From positions 20,860,202-20,924,201 of the forward strand of contig JAKZAP010000018.1 in assembly GCA_023053575.1 (NCBI GenBank): DNA of 64,000 nucleotides, read 5' to 3'. A model generated the notes under the pieces. That model was not told the DNA's origin, did not search any database, and worked only from the letters and a program-made list of their open reading frames with translations. The translations under genes were made by a program, and so were the position numbers. Of the stretch, positions 44,232 through 54,367 are shown piece by piece (position 1 is the first letter of the stretch; every line of letters begins with the position of its first letter). This DNA is from Branchinecta lynchi. Taxonomy: Eukaryota > Arthropoda > Branchiopoda > Anostraca > Branchinectidae.

Positions 44232-45852
44232 CAGGGGCGTCACTAGCCTTTTACCTTTTTTTTGGGGGGGGACGTCCAGTTTGTGCCGACGGACTAAAAA
44301 ATGTGCCGATAAAACACACTCCGCCAGCAGGGAATAGAACCGGTGTCAAACTAACTTTGTAATGCATCAGTTGATATTATTCCTTTAACGTGAATTCGTA
44401 TATTAAATTCACATATCCGTTTTTCATTTCAGCCTTCGTTAGAAAAGTGAAGCTTCCAACGACTGTACCCAAAACAAGTTAAACTAAGCGCCGTAGGCAA
44501 ACAAATTTTAAATCTGCTTTTTTTCTAGAAAAATTTAGCTGTACCTACCATACAAGTTCTAGCTTTTAACGTATCTGAAACCCCCAAGAATTTCAGTTGT
44601 AAAACGTCAACTAAATGAAACAACCTTACTCGAATAGAAAACCCTTGGAAAGCGAAAATTTCAGGCGATTTTCCGTGGGAAACTAACTGTTTAACTAAGA
44701 CTGAACAATTTAAACTAAGCGCCGCAGGCTAAATTTTTTTAATCTGCCTTTTTCTAGAAATTCAGCTCTTCCTACCATACAAATTCTAGCTTTTAATGTG
44801 TTTCAAACCCCCAAGAATCTCAGTCCTAATACGCCAACTAAATGAAACAACGTTACTCTAATAGAAACCCCTTGGATAGAGAAAGCGAAAATTTCAGGAG
44901 AAATTTCGTGTGAAACTAACTGTTTAACTAAGACTGAAAAAGTTAAATTTAGCGCCGCAGGCTAAATTTTTTAAGTTTTCGGGAAAAATCTGATGTGTAC
45001 CTACAAGTTCTTGCTTTTTAATGTGTTTAAAAACCCCAAGAATTTCAAGCCTGAAACGCCAACTAACTGCAACACCGTTCTCAGAGAATACTATGAAACT
45101 CGCCGCAGGCGAATTTTTTTTGGAAAAACTGATGAGTGGAGCGCCTTTTTGCGATCACAAATACAAGTAAGGCTACCTGTGAAACCTCAGATCTGTCCGT
45201 CAGAAAAATTAGTTGTCATCCACGACAAAGTAGGTATAGAGTAGATTTGTTCTGAATTTACAGCAAAAGAAGTAGTTTTCATGTTAAAAGACATGCTTAA
45301 TACTGGAGTACTGTGACCGCCCGACCAAAGCATCCAGAATGCGCTTTGCCCGACAAGGCTATAAGGAATTTTATTTCTTACGTGTAAATAAAAGCCGATG
45401 TAAATTTAAGCTTTCGGAATGCGCCAGATAAACTTTTTCAGAATTAGATTTCTTACTAATAAAAAGAACCCGATGTTCTAACAAGAATATCGACGTCCGA
45501 CAAACCATACAACATTCGATTTCTTCTGTGTTTTGCCCGACAAGACTGTACAGTACAAGATTTCTTACATTTGAAAATAACTTGATGTGCCGACGAGTCT
45601 TAAACTTCGCGGGTGCGCCCGACAAATGTTTGCAGGACCCGATGTGCCGACCGAAGCCCGACTAAGCAGACAAAATTTAGTTTAAAAAGATTCCAATGTG
45701 CCAACGAGAACACCCAAGGCCCGAAAAAAGCATATACATTCGATTTTCTTCTGTATTTTGCCCGACAAACGTCTGCAGAATTTGATATCTTGCGTGGAAA
45801 AAGAACTTGATTTGCATAAAAAATTTAATTTTTTCTGTGTTTGCCGGCGCTT
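44232..45852. mobile_element. hAT-like element N1, copy truncated at the right
   Basis: Starts CAGGGGCGTCACTAGCC with a G run soon after, as in 19974-21955. It carries the 330-bp and 110-bp internal units, and stops after TTTGCCGGCGCTT where the complete copy continues to its right terminus. The right TIR and duplication are missing. The switch at 45853 is into family C, so the loss may have come with that junction. Confidence 0.78.
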
Positions 45853-46830
45853 ATTGATCAAAAACTCATTTGTAAGCATATACTTGAGGTACAAATGATC
45901 ATGGGCCCTTGGGGATTATGAAAGTATATCGTTAGATCAGAAACATGTCCTCTTGTCATTTATCAAGTTTCCTTCGGGTCCGACCAACCGTTCAAAAGTT
46001 GTGCATCACACAAAATTTTGGTAATACGGATTCCAATTAACAGTACGACATTCGCGACCTGAGCTCTTTCTAACTGTCAAGTTTCATTTGTGTCCGACGC
46101 CCCGTTCGAAAGTTGTGCTCTCCCTCCTCCCCCCACCCATGTTCGGGTAGGCACCTGCGAGGTTTCATCGTCCTAGCAAATCTGGAAGTCGGAACCACCC
46201 TCCAGCTCCCCCCATAGTACCCGGATCCGATCCGGCTATGTCAACGGCGTATCTAGGACCTGTGCTTGTTCTTCGCATCCAGTTTCCTCCTAATCCCTCC
46301 ATTATAAGCGTGTCACGATATTTCCGGTACCCCCTCCACCTCCCCCCAGAGTTGTAGAATCATGCCCGGACGTAGAACGGGAAATACGAGGCATGTGTTC
46401 TCTCCACTTATCAATTTTCATTCAGATCTGATCACTCGTTCGAAAGTTAGGCATGCCCGAATATTCCGGATTCCCCCTCCCTCCACTCCCCCACAATGGT
46501 TGAATCGGGGAAGTGACTATAGTCAATTTGGTCGGGTCCCTGATATGCCTGCCAAGTTCAATTCAAATTCAATTCAGTTCAATATAATCTAAAAAACAGA
46601 TAACGGACAAGCCGATGGGTCGTTTTTACGTCAATACATAACGTCATAACAGAACAATCTACAAGTATAGTCCCTGATATGCCTGCCAAGTTTCATCGAA
46701 GTAGTAAATCTGGAAGTACCCTAACCCGCGATCACCGGACCGACAGACAGACAGACAGACAGACCGACCGACGACAAAAAAGTGATCGGTATATGGCACT
46801 TGGGCGGAAGGCAAGTGACATAAAAACCGG
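45853..46830 (+). repeat. Family C composite repeat
   Basis: Begins with CAAATGATCATGGGCCCTTG, then three to four units of about 150-190 bp: AAGTTTC(C/A)TTCGGGTCCGACC, CGTTCGAAAGTT, a C-rich CCCCCTCCCTCCACTCCCC, GGTCGGGTCCCTGATATGCC and CATCG..CTGGAAGTACC. It ends with a (GACA)n run (46739-46770), GATCGGTATATGGCACTTGG and GTGACATAAAAACCGG. A LINE tail with its target duplication is nested at 46559-46669. The same repeat runs off the window at 64000. Confidence 0.68.
46559..46669 (-). mobile_element. LINE tail with 23-bp target-site duplication
   Basis: The 23 bp at 46536-46558 are repeated exactly at 46670-46692, enclosing 111 bp. On the reverse strand the insert ends GAACTGAATTGAATTTG, the (AATTG)n-type tail seen at 3258 and 33203. 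This is a complete, very short, target-primed insertion. Confidence 0.85.
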
Positions 46831-47329
46831 GACAAAACCGAAGTGTTGCTCTCGCAACACAAAAAGATTTCGCTTCTCCCTGAGTGCGGCTGACAACAAG
46901 AAACTTAAAAGAAACACTGTTGAAGTTAAAGTTGAAAATGCCCAGTAAGTTCGAAAGCATTAGTAGCCATCTTCAGTTGTACTTTTTTTTACCCATGTAA
47001 AAGCCACAGAATGGTTTGGAAAGCCTTACTGCAATCCGTCCTTTTGCTATGTTCGATTTTCTGTTAGGTTAAAAAAAAATCTGAACGAATTTGAGGGTTT
47101 AATGTCTCGTCTACAATGCAAAAGCCTCAACTTGCAAATTCTAATGAGTACTGGCATTTATCGGTATTCTAAAGACAGTACTTAACTTTTGGTATAAATA
47201 CAGTGAAAGACTTTTTAAATATCGAATAACACTGTAGTAGCGATATTCCTATTCAGATGAATGAGTTCCAAGTGCCTTGATTCTGAATTTTTGAATATGG
47301 AAGGATGGCCCTCTTCTCAACCCCCCGGC
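46831..47329. other. No recognised feature
   Basis: Nothing supported. Confidence 0.35.
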
Positions 47330-47850
47330 CCTTGCGCTGAAGCGGAAAGTTGTCAGATAATTTTCCGTTCAGGAACGGAAAAAGTACTGTAACGGCTGTG
47401 CCAACATTCTTCTGTTCCTGAAATGAACTTTTCCGACCGTGTACAGTAAACTTTACACCACTGGAACATGCATATTCTTTTTTTTTCACCGAATTTTTAT
47501 GCTTGGGTACAACAGCTTTCCGCTCGTGAACAGAAATCTTTCCGTCCCTGTACAGTAAAATTTCCGTTTCTGTGCGAGAATTTTTCAGTTCCTGAACAGA
47601 ATACTGCTGCAGCGGGGCAGGAATATTATGTTCAGCAGCAGAAAGTTTAAGCTTGGGTGCAGAAACTTTTCGTTTATACTAATTTTTCCAAAATTCTGAA
47701 AACGGGAAACTTCTGTTCGTATCACGGAAATTTTCCGTCACGACCGAAGTTGCTTTGGCTCGCTTTTACGTAAACTTTCCGTACACGGACGGAAGAAGTA
47801 CTGTAACGCCTGTTGCAGACATTTTTCTGTTCCTGAACGGTTTTTCCCTT
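47330..47850. repeat. Family E-like tandem array
   Basis: Diverged units with TTCCGTTCAGGAACGG, GTACAGTAAA(C/A)TTT, TTCTGTTCCTGAA and CACGGAAATTTTCCGTC, many of them locally palindromic. Related in style and wording to 43260-43990. Confidence 0.5.
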
Positions 47851-48124
47851 CGAAAATTTTTCTGGGTGTAGTGGCCGTGGACGTACTGGAAGAGGTGTTC
47901 AAGCTTGGAGTGGTAACGTTCGAGGGGATGGACACCGTATTTACTGGAGGCAAACCGTGCATTGCCGCACTGTTTCTAGTGCGGCTGCGTGCCACCAGTG
48001 CCCTAGGAGAGCAGTGAGCAAAAGTGAAAGCTAACTAAACGAAATTGCAATTCCAGGGCATGCAAGCGTATGTCATTCAGAATCGCGAGCGATCATGGTC
48101 CTATTCCGGACTACTTCTTCCACG
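47851..48124. other. No recognised feature
   Basis: Nothing supported. Confidence 0.3.
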
Positions 48125-48415
48125 GTTGTCATTAAGACCGTGATCCACCCTACTTACCGTCATCACTACGCATGACGTCACTCTGGCTTCTTGACGTCAA
48201 GGCTGGAACGCATTTTTCTATTTTCAGCAAAATATCATGCCACTGGTGAATCGGGCCAATTACGTCGCAGAGGTTAGCACGCTTACTACGCTCTCGAGCG
48301 TGGTAAGACAATAGTTACTATTTCGACAAGGTTGGAACGGTCAGCGTGGTAACTTTTAACGAGGCTGAAACGAAAATGGTAACTGATAGTTGCTAGTATT
48401 TAGACACTCTAAATG
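48125..48415 (+). mobile_element. MITE family A copy
   Basis: GATCCACCCTACTTACCG, CGCATGACGTCACTCTGGC, TTGACGTCAAGGCTGGAAC, ACGCTCTCGAGCGTGG and AAAATGGTAACTGATAG follow the order of 25521-25830. The termini have decayed. Confidence 0.7.
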
Positions 48416-48840
48416 GCAGATCCTTTTTTTTTTTCTTTTTTTTTTTACCTATTGTCCTTGTCAGTAAAATTCGTGAAGTTGCTCATGTGAAAGCGCTGTT
48501 TAAAGTGGAAGGCGAGTCTGATTTTGGTGTAGTAATAATTAATCTACGTGTCTTTCCTTTTTCTTCTCTCCACTTCATCTTCTTCCAATTCCAACTCCCC
48601 TAGGGAAATAAGCAAGATTGTTAAAGGATTGTGCTCATATATCTTAAAAGTTTCTTATGAAAAATGGAAATTCAGTTGAGGAGAAAAAAAGGAGCTCATC
48701 TGTCTCCGTCCTTTTCAACTCTCGCTTGATATCGTTCTGTATTCTTTGTCGTTTTCTAAGGCTGAAGGCAACTCTAGGTGGGCGTCTGAGTTGGTTTGAA
48801 TAACTTATTACCACGCTGGGGACAGAATACAACTAACTTA
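48416..48840. other. No recognised feature; T-rich run
   Basis: Two T runs at 48426-48446. Nothing else supported. Confidence 0.35.
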
Positions 48841-49130
48841 GCGATATGAATGAATGAATGAGTGATTTATCTGCACATTAATGCCATCAGGCCACCATGC
48901 AACAATACAGAACAAAAATGAACAATCTTACATGTGTATATACACACTAACAGACTCTTTATACTTTCAATTTACTCTGACTACTTTATTAACACTAAAA
49001 ACACAACTCTCCATAAAAAAAAATCCTTCCGGTCATTTCTTATTTCCTTAAAACCTTTACTTTCCTATCATTTTAATAATCTTCACATGATAGCAGTTAT
49101 ATTTGGGAAATCGACAACCCGAAGTTGATC
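48841..49130 (-). mobile_element. LINE 3' end with (CATT)n tail
   Basis: Reverse strand ends ATAAATCACTCATTCATTC repeated to 48845, preceded by TGATGGCATTAATGTGC and an A/T-rich 3' UTR-like stretch. The coding part is not present. Confidence 0.45.
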
Positions 49131-49411
49131 TGTACATGGACATAGCAGCTAGAAAGCGTTACGCCGTTACGTCTACTGGGGTTTGGTCCAGGAAAAAAAA
49201 CTGGCCAGATTTCGTCAGACCAATGGAATCTTCATGAGAAAACTTTCAAAATCACTGAACTTCCAAGAAGACGGAGAGAATAGAACTGAAATACAGTTTC
49301 CTACTACGAACGGAAAAGAAATCGGGCAGTCCCTATTGATGACTACTTCCGTTTTGTAACACGAACCTGCCCACTCATTCGACTATAATCTCTACATTTA
49401 TAAATTATCCT
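49131..49411. other. No recognised feature
   Basis: Nothing supported. Confidence 0.35.
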
Positions 49412-49419
49412 CAGACTAC

Positions 49420-49870
49420 CAGGGGTTTCGCAAGTGCATTTTCGTTGGAGGGGGGGGGGGGGGCAAATTGTTTATCGAATCCTAGAAAATGAGAAATAGA
49501 GCTATAAATTATTGAACAGAAATGATACTACAGTAGCAGCTTTTATTTATTATACCCATGACAAAATTAAATCGAGCGCCGCGGGCGAGAATTTTCAAAA
49601 TCTTTTTTTTTTTTAGGCTTTTTTTTTGTGGCATCGAAAAATAATCAATGATTTCTAAATTCTGTCACTGAGTTCATGATAACTACCGAATTCTCTCCAT
49701 TGTACCAAATCTCGATCTTATACCGAACAGATTTGCCAACAGACAGGATACTGTGTAATTACCGAATCCCCATAAATATACGGAATAGGCAGAATTTTTA
49801 GTAAAATTTTACCGGATCTCAAAAAGTTGGGGTGGGGGGTGCCCCCCCCCCCCCCCTTGCGACGCCCCTA
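49420..49870. mobile_element. Short hAT-like element
   Basis: Left end CAGGGGTTTCGCAAG, right end CTTGCGACGCCCCTA. Flanks CAGACTAC (49412-49419) and AAGACTAC (49871-49878) differ at one of eight positions. Long G and C runs sit next to the ends, as in element N1, and the interior has the N1-like phrase GAGCGCCGCGGGCGAGAATTTT. Probably a diverged small relative of N1. No coding capacity. Confidence 0.78.
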
Positions 49871-49908
49871 AAGACTACTACTCAGACTAGGAATCGTCTT
49901 CTTCTTTC

Positions 49909-50154
49909 TTGCCTATTCCTTCAAAGGATGGGAGGGTTGCTAAAGGTTTCTTAAAGCCATGCTTCACTTTCCGTTTAATACCTGGCCAGGTATTAAACAT
50001 CCGGAGAAAAGTATTTGAAGGAGATGAGTACATACCTGTGTACACGGGACGCGGAACTGCGCTAACGTACACTGAGGGATTTCCAGAGGTCTCGTGCTTC
50101 CGCGCAGTCACACCAACTCTTCCGGATTTTCATGAAAACGATGATAGCTAATTT
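49909..50154 (+). other. Uncertain open frame, possible alternative exon
   Basis: An 80-codon frame ends with an acidic tail (LPDFHENDDS). The segment after the central palindrome looks protein-like (EGDEYIPVYTGRGTALTYTE). An AG at about 50008-50009 would give the 2-nt phase that exon B needs, but the upstream bases are purine-rich and make a poor acceptor. The reverse strand is also open here for 74 codons, so the open frame may be chance. AATAAA lies downstream near 50567. Confidence 0.25.
49973..49998. repeat. 26-bp perfect palindrome
   Basis: GTTTAATACCTGG followed directly by its exact reverse complement, with no spacer. Confidence 0.9.
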
Positions 50155-50347
50155 TGCTATTTTTCAACATTTTCTAGATGTCCCCTTCCCATATCTTTTC
50201 CCTCCCAATCACAACTGTCAATCACTCTTCCTCTTTCACCTGCCCATTCATCTGCACCTACTTTCGGAATAATCTTGACGAAAACGGATGTCTAGAATCC
50301 GGAAGAAAATTTGGAATGTTAAGCCTGGTCTCTCTTCCATCACTCTA

Positions 50348-50753
50348 TAAGCGTATTCTCGCCATTCCCCAAGGACTCCACCTGAGGAGTCCCCGCGTTT
50401 TTGTTTTTCCCGGGGACTCGCTCCCTTATTTCCCACGGACGGGGAATGCCGAGATTATCATCACCATCATAAAAAAGGACTGCCTTTCAGATTCGGAGGG
50501 GAATCAGTTTTTGCTGGTGTTGGTGCAATGTAAAGTTAATTAAGAACAATCAGAGTAAACAAAACCAAAAATAAAGTGGATCCATACTAATTTCGTCAAC
50601 TGCATCTTTTTTTCGAACAAAATCCATTTCGGAAGCATTCCCCGTGTTCTCGCTGTTTCTAGTTGCGGATTCCGCGTGGACTGACTCCCTCTGTTCTCGC
50701 CGTTCCCTTCGATTCCACGAGGTGTCCTCGGGGAACGGCGAGAATACGCCTTA
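50348..50753. mobile_element. TIR element just upstream of the last exon
   Basis: Left end TAAGCGTATTCTCGCC, CATTCCCC; right end, in reverse, TAAGGCGTATTCTCGCCG, TTCCCC. GC-rich hairpins follow both ends (TCCCCGAGGACACC with TCGAAGGGAACGGCGAG; CCACCTGAGGAGTCCCC). About 406 bp, non-coding, with its right end 50 bp before exon D. Flanking duplication not clear. Confidence 0.62.
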
Positions 50754-50803
50754 TGAGGGCTTCTGTTGTTGCAGCCAGGACTAACGTTAAATTTCTTTTT
50801 CAG

Positions 50804-51045
50804 GTTATTACTTGGAGTCGCATGCTTATTCGCTGCCGTCTCAGGAAATCCTTCAGTGTGAGATCTCTCGACTACGGGAGCGTCTAATCACTTTAGAAAG
50901 CGAAAATGCTTCGCTTTCAGCGAAGCTAAACCGACAGCGCTGGGAGGTGGAAAACAGATTGGCGGAAATTGAGATGCAGTTGTGCACCGCTAACAGCGAA
51001 AGCGGGTGTTATGAAAGCGAAAGCAACCAGGACACGGCCATCTAG
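50804..51045 (+). CDS. Terminal exon D of the split cellular gene: coiled-coil C-terminus
   Basis: Terminal exon of 242 nt: 2 nt, 79 codons, TAG at 51043-51045. A branch-point match CTAAC (50781-50785) lies about 20 bases before a TTTCTTTTTCAG acceptor. The GT completes a Gly codon with exon B. The peptide has a short lead (YYLESHAYSLPSQE) and then about 45 residues with an unbroken hydrophobic 4-3 repeat (ILQCEISRLRERL, ITLESENASLSAKL) with Asn at one core position, as in dimerising leucine zippers. WEVENRLAEIEMQL extends the helix. The acidic tail ends DTAI, which fits the class I PDZ-ligand pattern (S/T-x-hydrophobic); that role is inference. I do not recognise the family. The ATG at 50812 is an internal codon. 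Confidence 0.72.
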
Positions 51046-51749
51046 TGGAACTAAAAAGCTTTCTGATTCGAAGAGCGTCACACGAATAAGTCGTTGCGTC
51101 GCCGAATTGAAGAATGAGTCCCATGCGATACAGCTGGTTGTGACATGTGAACTAATCTCACAGTGCTGAAATGTACCTCACTTCACAGTTGATTCATGGA
51201 ATTCCATCCTGTTGCTCACTCTTCCATGATGATTGCAGGATCTCGATGCGACCTCGAGACGACTCGACGACTAGGGTGCTCCCGGACTTTGAGGCACAAG
51301 CGATTTTCCGCTGGTGGTGACATCTGAACTGATATCATAATGCTAAAGCTACACCTCAAATACATTAAATCCCAACTTGAAGTGATGAAACTTTCGTCCT
51401 GTCCATTCAGCCGCTGGCCAGACGACATGACCGGCTGCTTCCCATTCGAGCTTTCATCACTTCAGCCCCTATTACTGTCAAGCCTGAGGGATTCAGTCTA
51501 GTTTCAGTTCTAGTTACAGAGGTTGTCAACGCAGTGGGAGGAAAGAGTGAATCTGGAATGTCGGACGTTAGGGATCCACCCTGCTTTTCAATCTCAAACA
51601 TAATAACGCTGCCAGCAACAAGATGAGGCGGTTGCGCAGTTGAATCTAAACCATCGAACTAACTGGCAGCGGAACTGTGAACTAATCTCAGTGCTGAAGC
51701 ACCTTTCGAAATCAGAGCGTTCGGAAATCTTCAAATTAGTTTAAAAAGC
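51046..51749 (+). other. Probable 3' UTR with a threefold dispersed motif
   Basis: Follows the stop codon of exon D. A 35-45 base motif, GTGAACTAATCTCA then (CA)GTGCTGAA, appears at about 51146-51172, in changed form at about 51322-51348 (CTGAACTGATATCATAATG) and at about 51677-51700. A possible poly(A) signal ATTAAA is at 51364-51369; no AATAAA is near. The end of the transcript cannot be fixed from sequence alone. Confidence 0.4.
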
Positions 51750-52130
51750 TTGATATGAACTGTTCGCGACAGCCTATAGGCCTACTGCGAGAACGACAAA
51801 ACAGGCATACTTAAGAAAAAATGAAACCGATCCTGTTTTTTTTTATGCAGCTCTAATCAAATCGCTGCCTGCTTTAGATTGCTTTACTGAGTCAAGAAAC
51901 GAAGAAGCGGAAAATTCTTGTTCAGCTTTTCACACTTATAACAGTGTCTTAGGCGACCTGATTTGTATGGCGCATGTTCTGGCGCTGGTGAAAAGGTATG
52001 AAGTTTCTCCGAGAGCAGCTTTGTGATAACTCGCATCAACGGTTCTATCGTGGTATGTGTACAGGCTATTTCAGTGCTATAAGTTCGTGGGTCTGGTCTG
52101 AGCTTTGCGGCTACCAAATATCAGGATGAT
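51750..52130 (+). repeat. Family I repeat fragment
   Basis: TATGCAGCTCTAATCAAATCG, a TTGCTTTACTGAGTCAAGAA block and the CCGATCCTG lead-in match 8735-8810. Ends are not defined. Confidence 0.5.
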
Positions 52131-52549
52131 GCGCCGATTCCCTGGTATCGATGAAGTGCGGCGTGTCGACGGCGGTGACGATCTTTTTGAAGAGGGCAGC
52201 ACCAGAATATGCGTATCGCGGAAGTCATACTTCACTGCAAAAGGCTCATGTGTCCGAGCCTTTTCAACGATCTGTCCGAGACAGGAGAAAGTGAGAAGGG
52301 CTGCCTCAAGTCGTGATACAACGAGTTGGTTCAGGTTCAGATTCGTTAATTTCAAAAACACTTCATAACAATATTTGTCAATCACTGGGGGCCGGCAGGG
52401 ATATGAGCTCGTTAGCTCGGCCCCATCCAGGCATGATCTTTGACAATGATGATACAAAGGTAACACCAGAATATGCATATCTTTAACTGTGGTGAACTTG
52501 TAAGGACTGATTCAATGCAAAGGGTCAACGAGCCTTTTCATCTGCGTCA
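52131..52549. repeat. Direct repeat of about 80 bp
   Basis: CACCAGAATATGCGTATC, a TCACTGCAAAAGG-like block and CGAGCCTTTTCA occur at 52200-52270 and again at 52464-52540. No gene supported. Confidence 0.5.
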
Positions 52550-52557
52550 TCCGGGTA

Positions 52558-52784
52558 CAGAGCAAATTATTTCTAGAGAGTAAAATCGCAGCGACACTAG
52601 CTCCCCTAGAGGACATGAACATCCCTACTAAAACTCAACCAGCACCGCATATTAGCCTTGCTAGCATTTTCTACGTCCGCCACTGCACGCACGAACAAAG
52701 CGAACTGGGGGTGCAGCGACGGAGGCCCATTTTTTATGCATGGGAAGGATACGTCTTCGCATTACTCTCTAGAGTTATGCTCTG
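52558..52784 (+). mobile_element. hAT-type MITE, family K copy 5
   Basis: Ends CAGAGCAAATTATTTC and GAGTTATGCTCTG. Interior nearly identical to 10215-10479 (CTACGTCCGCCACTGC, TGCATGGGAAGGATACG). Flanks TCCGGGTA and TCTGGCTA match at six of eight positions, a decayed duplication. Confidence 0.8.
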
Positions 52785-54367
52785 TCTGGCTACAAGGACA
52801 TATTGCTTCGGCCCTTATGTTAATTAACTGGCATGGGCCAGTTAATTAGATAACGATATTTTCAGCCAGAGCAACAGTACCGACGGCTTGTCAGGAACTA
52901 TAGTACTAAGTGTGAGGCAATTCCAGTCCAAAGGCTTGAGCATTTTGTGGAAGAGAAATGCAGCTATAGAAAGCTTTTTCATATCAGCTAGGGACACATA
53001 CGTGAACAACTGAGATGAAACGGTTTCCGCGGCACTTGGACAATGAACATGAGGAGGTTATCGCCTGTACGTGCCGTAACAGAGTTGCGAATATATTGCA
53101 ATTTACTCCTGAAGTAAACGCAGCAGTATAACTGCAATATTGGCTAAAAGGAGGCATAGAAGGTCAGTGCGAACAAAATGATTAGTGTGGAAGAACGAAA
53201 TTGCGCGAACCGAAGTATAACCGAGTGTTTTAAAGCAAGGTTATGCCATCCAGATGCGCGTTTGTCCACCCTTGTCACCTGACTTTAAAGGCGTCTTTAA
53301 GCGGTTGCCAGTCCACTGCCGAAAGGACCAATAATATTATTTTGACTACGTGTTATTCGCTAACAGCGTTTTCGCTGCCTTGGAATAGACAGGAGGGATA
53401 TCGCTACCACAACTTGTCTTCCTTCGGTTGTACCGCCGTGTTTCCGCGACTAACACTTTCCCGCGGCAGATTTTTGTGCCCAAGAATTTCTGAGTGTTTA
53501 GAAGGATTTGTGACGTACTCGATCCAAAGTTAAAGCTCGCGGAAACGTCGTTTTGCGGTAAATTTCATTTCAATTCGGTAGTTTCAAATGCCTGAAGTAA
53601 AAATAAAATCCAGATAAAATGTGAACAAATATTACTAAGGCTTACGTTCTTGGCATTCTGTCTTGGAAGAATGCTCAGTTTCACGTACTATCTACCTGAT
53701 AAGGTATCTAATATGTTGTTCAGATTTTTTATTTGCTACTAAGTTTGAATTTCCCGGCAATTTTCGAGCGACAAAACTGAAAATCCCATCGACACTTGTG
53801 CCACAAAAACTTTGTTAGTCGTGGGAACACACTTCTGGGCCACACAAACGACTGCGGATACAGTTTTTCGAGACACAAACACCGTGTGGGGTAGCGGAAA
53901 ACCGCCTGAACTACCGGGAGACTTCGGCAGAATCCTGACAACCCTGTACAGACGCCTTGAGAAAAGCCAGAAGTGGTTTTGTGATGTATCCAAATATCGT
54001 GTACATCTGAAGGTTATTCTAGTCCCGGAATGATCTAGTCTGTGGGGCTCCGCTTTTGTCAAAGACCCACTTTCAAAAACACTGAAGCGGGAGTTGGCAC
54101 TTAGGGACTTCGTTCAAAGCTTATCCACTTAAAAGTAAATTTGATCTCAGAATTGTTATTTTAGCGGAATGTTGACAGTTAATTTTGAAGCAAAGTTTTC
54201 TTCCTACTTACTTGAGTAATTCTCGCAGACAAGAAACTTGGAAAGAGGGAATCTACACTGGACTACCTGGTATAGCCTACGGAAGGTCGGGCGGGAGTAA
54301 GGACAAATACACGCATGTAGTGGGCACTGCATGCACGGAATGCAAATTTTTGACCAAGGCACCAGTA
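52785..54367. other. Unassigned; one unplaced open frame
   Basis: No bounded repeat. A 73-codon + strand frame at 53812-54033 (TVFRDTNTVWGSGKPPELPG; DFGRILTTLYRRLEKSQKWF) reads like protein, but I find no acceptor in phase and no similarity. The reverse strand is also open across 53739-54062. I leave it uncalled as a gene. Confidence 0.3.

Noticed and set aside
46721..46960. Frames rich in SVCLSVCL-type residues
   Set aside because: Direct product of the (GACA)n run at the end of the family C repeat.
53812..54033. 73-codon protein-like + strand frame
   Set aside because: No acceptor in phase, no donor, a stop just upstream in the same frame and an equally open reverse strand.
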